The notes: generated by a model from the sequence alone, not told the origin. Positions 25,691 to 33,743 are shown, counted from the first letter of the stretch. The stretch is 64,000 nt of DNA from Azoarcus sp. DD4 (GCF_006496635.1 NZ_CP022958.1:62001-126000); one strand, 5' to 3'. A program made the numbers and translations.

Positions 25691-26305
25691 TTGAACACCT
25701 ACGCCGTCATCGACTTCGAAACCACCGGCATGGCGCCGGAACACGGTGCCCGTCCGACCGAGATCGCGGTGGTGCTGGTCAAGGACGGCGCGGTCGTGGA
25801 CCGCTACCAGAGCCTGATGAACGCCGGCGCCTTCGTGCCCTACGAGATCCAGGCGCTGACCGGCATCACCAATGCCATGGTGCGCGCCGCGCCGCCGGTG
25901 GCGCGGGTGATGGCGGAAGCGGCGGACTTCGTCGGACCGCATCCGCTGGTGGCGCACAACGCCGCCTTCGACCGCAAGTTCTGGGATGCCGAACTCGCCC
26001 GTCTGGGCCGCTGCCGCGAGGCCGATTTCGTCTGCTCGCTGCTGCTCGCCCGCCGCCTCTTCCCCGACGCGCCCAACCACAGGCTCGGCACCCTGGTCAG
26101 CACCCTGCGCCTGCCGGCCACCGGCCGCTACCACCGCGCGCTGGCCGACGCCGAAGCCACCGCCAACCTGTTCCTGCGCATCGGCGCCGAGCTGCGCCAA
26201 CGCTACGCGCTCGCCGCGGTCGATCACGAACTGCTGCTGAAGATCCAGAAAACCGCGCGCAGTGCGCTCGACACCTGCATCGCCCGCCACCGCCAGGCCG
26301 CCTGA
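25691..26305 (+). CDS. DEDDh 3'-5' exonuclease, DnaQ-like
   Basis: A 204-aa exonuclease of the DnaQ/epsilon superfamily. Exo I is VIDFETTG (residues 6-13, with the Asp and Glu metal ligands), Exo II is LVAHNAAFDRKFW, and Exo III is HRALADAEATANL, giving the His and last Asp of the DEDDh set. The size fits a stand-alone exonuclease without the GIY-YIG domain found in longer relatives. It starts with TTG at 25691, because no ATG or GTG lies close enough before Exo I, with GGAAACC upstream. It is convergent with the 2H phosphoesterase gene (10-bp gap). Proofreading or RNA trimming are both possible; the main PolIII epsilon is usually beside rnhA, which is absent here. Confidence 0.88.
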   Translation: MNTYAVIDFETTGMAPEHGARPTEIAVVLVKDGAVVDRYQSLMNAGAFVPYEIQALTGITNAMVRAAPPVARVMAEAADFVGPHPLVAHNAAFDRKFWDAELARLGRCREADFVCSLLLARRLFPDAPNHRLGTLVSTLRLPATGRYHRALADAEATANLFLRIGAELRQRYALAAVDHELLLKIQKTARSALDTCIARHRQAA

Positions 26306-26315
26306 AAGCCGCCGG

Positions 26316-27014
26316 CTAGACAACCGCGGTGAAGAAGTCGGCGCCGAAGGCCGCCGCATCGCGCAAGCGCAGGCGGCCCTCGCCCAGCTCGAAATCCGCC
26401 GCGACCGTCAGCGGCCCGCCGATGTCGCGGGCGCAGTAGCTCATCAGGCTGATGCGCGCTATGCGCAGCTTCAGCGCCTCGACCTCGGCAAAGGCCTCGA
26501 GCCGCCGCAACACATCCGCGGCTGGCCAGCTGCCGGCATAGAGACCGACGGTGATATGCGGCGTGTAGGCGCCGTCCGGCCGGTTGATGTCGGCGACCGC
26601 CAGGCCGTGGCGCAGCCGCGCGATGCCGCCGTCGATGTCCGCCACGCTCAGGAAGGGCGCCGAGGTGAAGCTGGACAGACCGCCAATGGCGATCTCGAAC
26701 GGCGCACAGCAGACACGGCGCAGACCGGCGAGCTGGGCAGCCAGCGCGGCCGGGCCGTAGTCGTCGCGCCGCCGCGGCTGCGCCTGCGGAAAGCCGCACA
26801 AGCCCAGCGTCACATGCGGCTGGCGACGGTAGCCGTCCAGTAACAGCCCGCCAAGATGACGGTCGGCCGCGGCCACCCGCTGCGCCACCGCCGGAATGTC
26901 CACATCCACCGCCCACAGCGCATAGCGCGGACGGCCGTCGTGCCATTCGACGAAGTCCTGTCGCAGGTTGCGCAGGGTGTGAGCGGCGCCGGCGAAGTGC
27001 GCACGCGCCGTCAT
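26316..27014 (-). CDS. 2H phosphoesterase superfamily protein (LigT/2'-5' RNA ligase-like)
   Basis: A 232-aa protein with the two family HxTxGL motifs: PHVTLGL (about residue 60) and PHITVGL (about residue 155), which supply the two catalytic His-Thr pairs of the 2H fold. The opening RPRYALWAVDVDIPAVAQRV matches the first strand and helix. Members act as RNA 2',3'-cyclic phosphodiesterases or RNA ligases; the substrate is unassigned. ATG at 27014 is preferred over an in-frame TTG at 27041, which would add nine hydrophobic residues without a ribosome-binding site. It is divergent from the globin gene. Confidence 0.82.
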   Translation of the reverse strand: MTARAHFAGAAHTLRNLRQDFVEWHDGRPRYALWAVDVDIPAVAQRVAAADRHLGGLLLDGYRRQPHVTLGLCGFPQAQPRRRDDYGPAALAAQLAGLRRVCCAPFEIAIGGLSSFTSAPFLSVADIDGGIARLRHGLAVADINRPDGAYTPHITVGLYAGSWPAADVLRRLEAFAEVEALKLRIARISLMSYCARDIGGPLTVAADFELGEGRLRLRDAAAFGADFFTAVV

Positions 27015-27160
27015 CGACGCCCCCGCGGCCAGCAGGGGCAAGATGTGAAGCAGGCTGGAATCATGGCCGCATCTTAAGGTCGGGGCCCGCGACCAAGCAC
27101 ATGGCGAATCCCATTGTCCGTGACAGGGTTAATATGCTGCATCGCAATAAGGACTCCGCC

Positions 27161-27541
27161 ATGACCGAGCTGACCGAACAACACATCGTCAACCTGGTGC
27201 ACACCTTCTACGGCCGCGCCCGCCAGCACCCCAGCCTGGGGCCGCTGTTCAACGCCGCGGTGAGCGACTGGGACCACCACCTCGGCATCGTTGCCGACTT
27301 CTGGTCCAACAGCCTGCTGCACACCAATCGCTACAAGGGCCACGCCTTTCCGGTGCACATGAACCTGCCGATCAAGCGCGAACATTTCGGCCAGTGGTTG
27401 GAGCTGTTCCGCGAGGCTGCCAACGAGACCCTGCCGGAAGATGCGGCGCGCGCCGCCATCGGCCGCGCCGAATTCATGGCCGAGAGCTTTCGCGCCGGGC
27501 TGTTCGCGCTCGACCCGCCGAGCCCGCGTACGCCCGGCTGA
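27161..27541 (+). CDS. Group III truncated hemoglobin
   Basis: A 126-aa globin of the 2-on-2 class, group III. FYGRARQHPSLGPLFNAAV is the B/C region, WDHHLGIVADFWSNSLL is the E helix, and GHAFPVHMNLPIKREHFGQW places the proximal His and the F/G region. Group III globins have been tied to NO or peroxide handling at low oxygen. A clear ribosome-binding site (AAGGAC) lies 7 bp before the ATG at 27161. The 3' end is convergent with a small membrane protein gene (20-bp gap). No regulator is adjacent. Confidence 0.9.
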   Translation: MTELTEQHIVNLVHTFYGRARQHPSLGPLFNAAVSDWDHHLGIVADFWSNSLLHTNRYKGHAFPVHMNLPIKREHFGQWLELFREAANETLPEDAARAAIGRAEFMAESFRAGLFALDPPSPRTPG

Positions 27542-27561
27542 GGCAGACCGGCGACGGTGAC

Positions 27562-27813
27562 TCAGTCCTTCTTGCCCGCCGCGGCGCGCTCGTCCCGCGC
27601 CACCGCCTGCAGGTCGCGCAGATACCAGGCCGCGTAGGCGAAGCCGGCGACCGCCACCAGCGCAGTGAACACCAGCGTGCGGTCGAAGGGCAGGCCGGCG
27701 GCGAGGTTGGCCAGCACCACGTAGCCGAGATAGAGCGCGGCGACGAAGCCGCCGAGGATGCGGGTAAGGGCGAAGATCTTGCGCTGGCGCAGGGTCGGGG
27801 TGGCTTTGGGCAT
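27562..27813 (-). CDS. Small two-helix membrane protein, 83 aa
   Basis: Not assigned to a family. A basic N-terminus (MPKATPTLRQRKIFALTR) is followed by two hydrophobic helices (about residues 19-37 and 44-64), then a charged tail ending DERAAAGKKD. The positive-inside pattern places both ends in the cytoplasm. ATG 27813 lies at the start of the basic segment; an in-frame upstream start at 27855 is less compact. It sits alone between the globin gene (convergent) and the divergent MFS gene. Confidence 0.65.
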   Translation of the reverse strand: MPKATPTLRQRKIFALTRILGGFVAALYLGYVVLANLAAGLPFDRTLVFTALVAVAGFAYAAWYLRDLQAVARDERAAAGKKD

Positions 27814-27956
27814 CGGACTTTCCACGAACGGTGATCGGCGCTGGCGCCGCGACAAGCGCGCAGTCTAGCGAATCGGCCGGCCGGAACGTCATGCATTGAC
27901 AACATAAATTACGATCATCATCATTTATCCCCATCCAACCCGCCGAGCCGAAAACC

Positions 27957-29168
27957 ATGCTGCGTGCCCTGAACCAACCCGGACTGTGGCTCATCACACT
28001 GTCGGCCGCCGGCATCCTGATGGTGACGATGGGCGTGCGCCAATCCACCGGCCTCTTCGTGTCGCCGCTCAACACAGCCACCGGCCTCGGCATCGCCTCG
28101 ATCAGCTTCGCGCTGGCGATCGCGCAGTTCGCCTGGGGTGCGGTGCAACCGGTGGCCGGCGCGGTGGCCGACCGCTGGGGTCCGGCACCGGTGCTGGTCG
28201 GCGGCATCGTGCTGCTGGCGCTCGGCACCGCGCTCACCCCCTTCATGGACAGCAGCCTGGGGCTGATCTTCACGCTCGGCCTGCTGTCGGCCATCGGCTC
28301 GGGCGCCGGCAGCTTCTCGGTGCTGATCGGCGCCGCCGCCCAGCGCCTGCCGCTGGAAGCGCGCGGTGCGGCATCCGGCGTGGTCAATGCCGGCGGCTCC
28401 TTCGGCCAGTTCGTGTTCGCGCCCATCACCCAGAAGCTGATCCAGGGCGTGGGCTGGATGGGGGCGATGTGGGGGCTGGCGCTGCTCACCCTGGCGGCGC
28501 TGCCGCTGGTGAAGAAGCTGGTGCCGCCCGGCAGCCATCGCCACCATGCAGCCACCGACGGCGGGCTGCCGCAGATGCTGCGCCGCGCCGCTGGCGACCG
28601 CAGCTACTTTCTGCTGCATCTGGGCTTCTTCACTTGCGGCTTCCACATCGCCTTCCTGGTCACCCACCTGCCGGGCGAAGTGGCGCTGTGCGGCCTGCCG
28701 CCCGACGTGGCCAGCTGGTCGCTCGCCATCATCGGCCTGGCCAACATCGCCGGCAGCATCTACGCCGGCAGCTGCGTCGCGCGTTACCGCAGCAAGCACA
28801 TCCTGTTCTGGATGTACGCCTCGCGTGCGGTGCTGGTGGCGCTCTACCTGATGGCGCCCAAGACCGCGCTCACCTTCTATCTGTTCGCCGCCGGACTGGG
28901 TTTCACCTGGCTGGCCACGGTGCCGCCCACCGCCGCCATCGTCGGCAAGCTGTTCGGCGTGCGCTACCTCGGCACCCTGTTCGGCCTCACCCTCCTGAGC
29001 CACCAGATCGGCGGCTTCCTCGGCGCCTGGCTGGGCGGCATCGCCATCACGGTGCGGGGCGACTACACATGGATGTGGTACGCCGACATCGCGCTCGCCG
29101 CCGCCGCCGCGGTGGTCAACCTGCCCATCCGCGAGGCGCCGGTCGGCACCGCCCCTGCCGCGGCCTGA
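27957..29168 (+). CDS. MFS transporter, monocarboxylate/oxalate-formate type
   Basis: Major facilitator of 403 aa with 12 predicted helices. The first helices contain TMGVRQSTGLFVSPLNTATG, a hallmark of the OFA/MCT-like subgroup. The loop 2-3 motif AVADRWGPAPVLVGG is the usual GxxxDRxGxR variant, and a His-rich loop (GSHRHHA) separates the two halves. Substrates in this group are small organic acids; the specific one is unknown. Upstream, TTGACA at 27896-27901 may serve as a -35 element, but the -10 region is weak. It is followed by prfC 116 bp downstream with its own -10-like box and leader, so it is probably monocistronic. Confidence 0.87.
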   Translation: MLRALNQPGLWLITLSAAGILMVTMGVRQSTGLFVSPLNTATGLGIASISFALAIAQFAWGAVQPVAGAVADRWGPAPVLVGGIVLLALGTALTPFMDSSLGLIFTLGLLSAIGSGAGSFSVLIGAAAQRLPLEARGAASGVVNAGGSFGQFVFAPITQKLIQGVGWMGAMWGLALLTLAALPLVKKLVPPGSHRHHAATDGGLPQMLRRAAGDRSYFLLHLGFFTCGFHIAFLVTHLPGEVALCGLPPDVASWSLAIIGLANIAGSIYAGSCVARYRSKHILFWMYASRAVLVALYLMAPKTALTFYLFAAGLGFTWLATVPPTAAIVGKLFGVRYLGTLFGLTLLSHQIGGFLGAWLGGIAITVRGDYTWMWYADIALAAAAAVVNLPIREAPVGTAPAAA

Positions 29169-29221
29169 AGCCGGCCCCGCACATCGACCAGGGAAAGAAA
29201 CGGAAGCACCTGATTGCTTGG

Positions 29222-29267
29222 TAGAATCCGGCCATTCGGCGGCCGCTCCCGGTGTGGAGCGGCCGCC
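29222..29267 (+). promoter_or_regulatory. -10-like box and 12-bp leader hairpin upstream of prfC
   Basis: TAGAAT at 29222-29227 resembles a sigma-70 -10 element (no clear -35 at 17 bp). Starting about 10 bp later is a perfect inverted repeat: GGCGGCCGCTCC (29238-29249), loop CGGTGT, GGAGCGGCCGCC (29256-29267). The hairpin ends 17 bp before the prfC ATG and has no T-run, so it is not an intrinsic terminator of the MFS gene. The only purine-rich Shine-Dalgarno-like sequence (GGAG) is locked in its right arm. It may stabilise the 5' end or control translation. Confidence 0.5.
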
Positions 29268-29284
29268 TCTCCACAACCCCGTTC

Positions 29285-30907
29285 ATGGCCGTTCTTCCCT
29301 TGTCCTCCACGCCCTTTCCGCCCGAACTCCTGCGCGACGTCGACAAACGCCGTACCTTCGCCATCATTTCCCACCCCGACGCCGGCAAGACCACGCTGAC
29401 CGAAAAGCTGCTGCTGTTCGGCGGCGCAATCCAGCTCGCCGGCACGGTGAAGGCACGCAAATCCGCCCGCCATGCCACCTCCGACTGGATGGAAGTCGAA
29501 AAGCAGCGCGGCATCTCGGTTACCAGTTCGGTGATGCAGTTCGAGTACCAGGGCCACACCATCAACCTGCTCGACACCCCGGGCCACGAGGACTTCTCCG
29601 AAGACACCTACCGCGTGCTCACCGCGGTGGACGCGGCGGTGATGGTGATCGACGCCGCCAAGGGCGTGGAAGCCCAGACCATCAAGCTGCTCGAGGTCTG
29701 CCGCCTGCGCAACACGCCCATCATCACCTTCGTGAACAAGATGGACCGCGAGGTGCGCGAACCCTTCGAGCTGCTCGCCGAGATCGAGGACGTGCTCAAG
29801 ATCAGCTGCGCCCCGGTCACCTGGCCGATCGGCATGGGCAAGGCTTTCCGCGGCGTCTATCACCTGCTGCAGGACCAGGTGCTGACCTTCACCCCCGGTG
29901 AGGAACGCCGCACCGACGCCGAAGTGCTGTCCGGCATCGGGAACCCCGAACTCGACGCCCGCTACCCAATGGAAATCGGCCAGGTGCGCGACGACGTCGC
30001 CCTGCTCAACGACGCCTCGCCGCCCTTCGACCTCGACGAATTCCTCGCCGGCAAGCAGAGCCCGGTGTTCTTCGGTTCCGGTATCAACAACTTCGGCGTG
30101 CAGGAGATCCTGCAGGCGCTGATCGACTGGGCGCCGCCGCCGCAGCCGCGCGACGCCGGCAGCCGCATGGTGCAGCCCGCCGAGCCCGCCTTCACCGGTT
30201 TCGTGTTCAAGATCCAGGCCAACATGGACCCGAAGCACCGCGACCGCATCGCCTTCTTCCGCATCTGCTCCGGCCGCTACAGCTCGGGCATGAAGGTCAA
30301 GCACGTGCGCGCCGGCCGCGACATGAAGCTGGCCAATGCGCTCACCTTCATGGCCAATGAGCGGGTGCTGAAGGAAGACGGCGTCGCCGGCGACATCATC
30401 GGCATCCACAACCACGGTCAGCTGCAGATCGGCGACACCCTGACCGAGGGCGAAGTGCTCGGCTTCAAGGGCATTCCCTACTTCTCGCCGGAAATGTTCC
30501 GCGCTGCGCGTCTGCGCGACCCGCTCAAATCCAAGCAGTTGCAGAAGGGTTTGCAGGAGTTGGGCGAGGAAGGCGCGATCCAGGTGTTCGAGCAGGAAGG
30601 CGGGCAAATGCTGCTCGGCGCGGTCGGCCAGCTGCAGTTCGAGGTCGTCGCCCAGCGCCTCAAGGACGAGTACAAGGTCGATGCCATCTTCGAATCGGCC
30701 GACATCCACACCGCGCGCTGGCTGACCTTCCCCGATGAACTCACCCGCCGCAACTTCGAGCGCGAACAGGCCCTGCGCCTGGGCAAGGACGTCGATGGCA
30801 ACGTGGTCTACCTCGCCAGCAGCCGCTACAACCTGGCGGTGACGATGGAAAAATGGCCCAAGGTGGGCTTTCACGCCACCCGCGAGCACGGCCAGGTGAT
30901 CGGCTGA
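29285..30907 (+). CDS. prfC: Peptide chain release factor 3
   Basis: Translational GTPase of 540 aa that recycles RF1/RF2 from ribosomes. G1 is SHPDAGKTT (residues 24-32), G2/switch I follows with KQRGISVTSSVMQF, G3 is LLDTPGHEDFSEDTYR and G4 is FVNKMDRE. The domain order and length match RF3 (529-540 aa), and the RF3-specific C-terminal domain is intact (ALRLGKDVDGNVVYLASSRYNL). ATG 29285 gives the expected N-terminus; an in-frame start at 29252 would run into the leader hairpin. No Shine-Dalgarno lies immediately upstream. The downstream aspartic protease gene starts 10 bp after the stop and is probably co-transcribed. Confidence 0.96.
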   Translation: MAVLPLSSTPFPPELLRDVDKRRTFAIISHPDAGKTTLTEKLLLFGGAIQLAGTVKARKSARHATSDWMEVEKQRGISVTSSVMQFEYQGHTINLLDTPGHEDFSEDTYRVLTAVDAAVMVIDAAKGVEAQTIKLLEVCRLRNTPIITFVNKMDREVREPFELLAEIEDVLKISCAPVTWPIGMGKAFRGVYHLLQDQVLTFTPGEERRTDAEVLSGIGNPELDARYPMEIGQVRDDVALLNDASPPFDLDEFLAGKQSPVFFGSGINNFGVQEILQALIDWAPPPQPRDAGSRMVQPAEPAFTGFVFKIQANMDPKHRDRIAFFRICSGRYSSGMKVKHVRAGRDMKLANALTFMANERVLKEDGVAGDIIGIHNHGQLQIGDTLTEGEVLGFKGIPYFSPEMFRAARLRDPLKSKQLQKGLQELGEEGAIQVFEQEGGQMLLGAVGQLQFEVVAQRLKDEYKVDAIFESADIHTARWLTFPDELTRRNFEREQALRLGKDVDGNVVYLASSRYNLAVTMEKWPKVGFHATREHGQVIG

Positions 30908-30917
30908 CCCTGCCCGC

Positions 30918-31445
30918 ATGAACGCCCCCGAGCACGCCGCCACCCACCGCATGGGCCGCATCATGGCCTGGCTGGCGGCGCTGGCGCTGCTCGGCGTGCT
31001 GTGGCTGTTCTTCGAAGGCCAGCTGGAACGCCGCAACAATCCCAACCGCGGCCTTGTCGCCACGCCCGGCTCGGCCACCGAGCTGGTGCTCAAGCGCAAC
31101 CGCGCCGGCCATTACGTGGCGCCGGGCACCATCAACGGCCAGCCCGTCACCTTCCTGCTCGACACCGGCGCCACCCAGGTGTCGGTACCCGCCCGGCTCG
31201 GCGCCGAACTCGGCTTGCGCGCCGGCACGCCGGCGCAGGTCTCCACCGCCAACGGCAGCGTCACCGTGCGGCTGACGGTGATAGACGAACTCGGCCTCGG
31301 GCCCTTCCTCGCCCGCCAGGTGCGCGGCCATCTCAACCCCGGCATGGACCACGACGACCAGATCCTGCTCGGCATGAGCGTGCTCAAGCACCTCGAATTC
31401 ACCCAGCGCGGCGACACCCTCGTCCTGCGCGCGCCAGCGCCCTGA
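30918..31445 (+). CDS. Membrane-anchored retropepsin-like aspartic protease (TIGR02281 type)
   Basis: A 175-aa clan AA protease-like protein. A single N-terminal membrane helix (residues 15-33, IMAWLAALALLGVLWLFF) is followed by a soluble retropepsin fold: the flap-preceding strand GHYVAPGTINGQPVTF, the catalytic DTGATQVSVPARL, and the second conserved strand ILLGMSVLKHLEF. This is the layout of the TIGR02281 family; as in retropepsins, a homodimer would form the active site. The substrate is unknown. It lies 10 bp after prfC. Its stop abuts the convergent esterase stop with no spacer. Confidence 0.87.
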   Translation: MNAPEHAATHRMGRIMAWLAALALLGVLWLFFEGQLERRNNPNRGLVATPGSATELVLKRNRAGHYVAPGTINGQPVTFLLDTGATQVSVPARLGAELGLRAGTPAQVSTANGSVTVRLTVIDELGLGPFLARQVRGHLNPGMDHDDQILLGMSVLKHLEFTQRGDTLVLRAPAP

Positions 31446-32396
31446 TCAGCCGCCGCGCCGCAGCGTGGCGATGAAGGCCTCCACCGCCGCGGTATAGGCC
31501 CCGGGCTCGCCCAATCGACGGTTGATCTCGCCGTGCGACAGCGGCTGCCGCAATACCTCCGCACGCCCGCCCAGGCTGCCGACCCGGCTGGCGAAGCGGT
31601 CGGCCTGTGCGCACGCCAGCGCGCGCCGGCTGGAACACACCAGCAGCAACGGCCGCGTCGTCCCGGCAACCCGGTGATAGGGCGAAACCGCCCGCCACGC
31701 TGCCGGGTCCTGCCCGAATGCGCGGTCGTACAAGGACGGGTGCGGCGCCTCCATGATGCCCGGCAGGTCCAGCGCCGCGCTGTCGAGCGCGATCGTGCCC
31801 AGCCAGGGCTGCGCACCGGCGTCGCGGGCGAAGGCCGGATCCGCCGCCAGCAGCGCCACCAGATGGGCTCCAGCGGAATGACCCATCAGCACGACAGCTG
31901 CCGGATCTCCGCCCCAGGACGGTGCCAGCGCCTGCGCCCGGGCCAGCGCCGCGGCAAGGTCGCGCGCCTGCTCCAGCGGCGCCGTGGCAGGCAACAGCCG
32001 GTAGTTGACCGACACCAGGATGTAGCCGCGCGGCAGCCAGTGAGCGAGCTTGTTCGCCACCACGGCCGACATCGCCTTGTCGCCGACCCGCCAGCCGCCA
32101 CCATGCACCATGACCAGCAGCGGCGCCCGGCCCGAACCCAGCCCCGGCGGCAGATAGACATCCATGCGCTGACGTGCGTCTTCGCCATAGGGCAGTTCGC
32201 GCAACAGGCGTACCCCCGCCGGGAGGGCAGGCATCGCACCGGCTCCGCCACCCTGATCCGCGGCCGTGCGGGCTTCCATCAGCCTGTCGAGCAGCGGACC
32301 GGCCACCGCGGCCGGCGGCGACAAGCCGGCCAGCCCCATGCCGACCAGCACCGTGCCGCATCGCAGGCGGCGCCAGGATCTTCCCGCAGGCTTCAT
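31446..32396 (-). CDS. Exported alpha/beta-hydrolase, carboxylesterase/HSL type
   Basis: A 316-aa exported hydrolase. The signal segment is RCGTVLVGMGLAGLSPPAAVAG. The esterase fold has the oxyanion motif VMVHGGGWRVGD, a nucleophile elbow VLMGHSAGAHLVALL, a late Asp region and His in LSHGEINRRLG. This is the arrangement of BD-FAE/kynurenine-formamidase-like and hormone-sensitive-lipase-like esterases. ATG 32396 is preferred over 32411 because GAGGAAGGGG lies just upstream of it, within the extension. A 10-bp hairpin followed by five Ts (32418-32448) lies in its leader, so expression may be attenuated. The substrate is unknown. Confidence 0.87.
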   Translation of the reverse strand: MKPAGRSWRRLRCGTVLVGMGLAGLSPPAAVAGPLLDRLMEARTAADQGGGAGAMPALPAGVRLLRELPYGEDARQRMDVYLPPGLGSGRAPLLVMVHGGGWRVGDKAMSAVVANKLAHWLPRGYILVSVNYRLLPATAPLEQARDLAAALARAQALAPSWGGDPAAVVLMGHSAGAHLVALLAADPAFARDAGAQPWLGTIALDSAALDLPGIMEAPHPSLYDRAFGQDPAAWRAVSPYHRVAGTTRPLLLVCSSRRALACAQADRFASRVGSLGGRAEVLRQPLSHGEINRRLGEPGAYTAAVEAFIATLRRGG

Positions 32397-32417
32397 TCGC
32401 CCCTTCCTCATGTGCTG

Positions 32418-32448
32418 AAAAACAGCTTTTCACCCGGTTGAAAAGCTG
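32418..32448 (-). terminator. Hairpin plus T5 in the esterase leader (terminator or attenuator)
   Basis: On the minus strand CAGCTTTTCA, loop ACCGGG, TGAAAAGCTG (arms at plus coordinates 32439-32448 and 32423-32432) is a perfect 10-bp stem followed by TTTTT (32418-32422). It lies 26 bp upstream of the esterase ATG. The tail sequence GCTGTTTTTCAGC can form an alternative small hairpin that would break the first, as in an attenuator. The stem is AT-rich, so its strength is uncertain. Confidence 0.5.
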
Positions 32449-32660
32449 TGGCCAGGCCGAGGGACGAACTGTGGACAACTCGTCCCGTCATCCACCGACC
32501 GAATTTCATCAACAATCCGTCCCGGCTTTCCCTGCGCTTTGTACACCGACTTTCAGGACGTCCAATACGCTGACAGAAAAGGAAAAAATCGACTTGTCCA
32601 CAGAAACGGGCCGTACATGATCTTTATGATTGTTTACTTTTATAAAACTTGTGTACACCC
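32449..32660. other. AT-rich gap between rdgC and the esterase, with two DnaA-box variants
   Basis: No gene is visible in this part of the 305-bp gap. It contains an inverted repeat GGGACGA (32461-32467) / TCGTCCC (32480-32486) whose 12-base loop holds TGTGGACAA (32470-32478), and the reverse form TTGTCCACA at 32594-32602. Both differ by one base from the E. coli DnaA box and equal the form preferred in high-GC actinobacteria. The stretch 32615-32655 is distinctly AT-rich for this genome. It probably includes the esterase promoter; a DnaA-binding role is inferred. Confidence 0.4.
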
Positions 32661-32694
32661 AAAAGCAGGGCGCCGCAGCCAGACTGCAGCGCCC
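32661..32694 (-). terminator. Rho-independent terminator of rdgC
   Basis: On the minus strand GGGCGCTGCAG (plus 32684-32694), loop TCTGG, CTGCGGCGCCC (32668-32678), an 11-bp stem with one G-T pair, is followed by TGCTTTT (32661-32667). It begins 8 bp after the rdgC stop codon, the normal place for an intrinsic terminator. Confidence 0.8.
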
Positions 32695-32701
32695 CCGGCC
32701 G

Positions 32702-33676
32702 TCAGAAAGGGGGATCGTCTGCAGCAAGGGCAGCAGCCGGTGTTGCCGCGAAGGCGGTCATCGCCGGTGCCACTTCCGGTACTGCCTGCTCGCCCCCCAG
32801 TGCCTCGACCACGGCCGGCAACAGCTTCTGCAGTTCGCCGGTCATCAGCGCAAATTCCGCGTTGAAGACCGCGATCGCGTCCTCGCCCTGACCGTCGATC
32901 TGGTCGCGCACGACGTCGAGGAAGTCCAGCCGCTTGATCTCCAGCTTTTCGGTCAGCATGAAGCTGACGCGGTCGTCGAAGGTCATCGCCAGCCGCGTCG
33001 GCAGCTTGCCGGCTTCCAGATGGCCCTTGACCTCGTCGCCCTCGAGGGTGTGGCGCACGTAGCGCACCGCCGCCTTTTCCTCGGTGACCGAGCGCAGTTC
33101 GCAATCCTGGTCGATGGTGAAACCGGCCGGCGCTTCGCCGCCGGCCAGCCAGTCGGCCATCGCCGAGGTCGGCGAACGTTCGGTGCGCAGGATGGCCAGC
33201 GGGAAACTGTCCAGCGTCTGGCGCAGGAATTCGAGCACGTCTTCGGCGCGGGCCGGGCTGGAGGCATCGACCACCAGCCAGCCGCCCACCGGGTCGATCC
33301 AGGCATGGACGCGACGACGGCGGCTGAAGGCGCGCGGCAGCAGCTCCTGCTGGATCTGCTCGCGCAGATCCTTCAGCTGCTTGCGGCCGAGCTTGTAGCC
33401 CTGCTGCTCGGCGATTTCCTCGGCGCGCTCGTCGGCGACCTCCTTGACCACCGACGAGGGCAGCAGCTTGGCCTCGACACCGAGCGCGATCAGCCACTGG
33501 CCGCCGACCTGGTGCACCAGGACGTCGTCAGCGGTGGGCGAGACCCAGCCACGGCTCTCCATATCCTGGCTGCCGCAGGGCTGGAAACGCTTCTTCGCCA
33601 GTTGCTCCTCCAGCCGTTCGAGGCCAATGTCCCAGCCGGCGGGAACGCGATAGATCTGCAGATTCTTGAACCACAT
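32702..33676 (-). CDS. rdgC: Recombination-associated protein RdgC
   Basis: A 324-aa DNA-binding protein that forms a ring around duplex DNA and limits RecA function; it is found in beta- and gammaproteobacteria. The N-terminus MWFKNLQIYRV and the stretches FQPCGSQDMESRGWVSP and WLIALGVEAKLLPSSVVKE are family signatures, as is IDPVGGWLVVDASSPARAE. The length is slightly above E. coli RdgC (303 aa) because of an Ala-rich tail. It ends 8 bp before a clear terminator. Upstream, the terminator of the SRPBCC gene ends only 23 bp before the ATG, leaving no room for an ordinary promoter between them. Confidence 0.95.
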   Translation of the reverse strand: MWFKNLQIYRVPAGWDIGLERLEEQLAKKRFQPCGSQDMESRGWVSPTADDVLVHQVGGQWLIALGVEAKLLPSSVVKEVADERAEEIAEQQGYKLGRKQLKDLREQIQQELLPRAFSRRRRVHAWIDPVGGWLVVDASSPARAEDVLEFLRQTLDSFPLAILRTERSPTSAMADWLAGGEAPAGFTIDQDCELRSVTEEKAAVRYVRHTLEGDEVKGHLEAGKLPTRLAMTFDDRVSFMLTEKLEIKRLDFLDVVRDQIDGQGEDAIAVFNAEFALMTGELQKLLPAVVEALGGEQAVPEVAPAMTAFAATPAAALAADDPPF

Positions 33677-33699
33677 GATGTTTTTTCCTGAGGTGAACG

Positions 33700-33729
33700 A
33701 AAAGCGCCCGCGGCCTGGGCCACGGGCGC
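33700..33729 (-). terminator. Strong terminator between the SRPBCC gene and rdgC
   Basis: Minus-strand GCGCCCGTGGCC (plus 33718-33729), loop CAG at 33715-33717 region, GGCCGCGGGCGC (33704-33715), a 12-bp stem with one G-T pair, is followed by TTTT (33700-33703). It lies 14 bp after the stop of the SRPBCC gene and 23 bp before the rdgC ATG. Confidence 0.75.
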
Positions 33730-33743
33730 AGGGATGGAAAGGC

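Noticed and set aside
27925..27933. TTATCCCCA as a further DnaA box upstream of the MFS gene
   Set aside because: One mismatch in the core CCACA half and isolated from the cluster.
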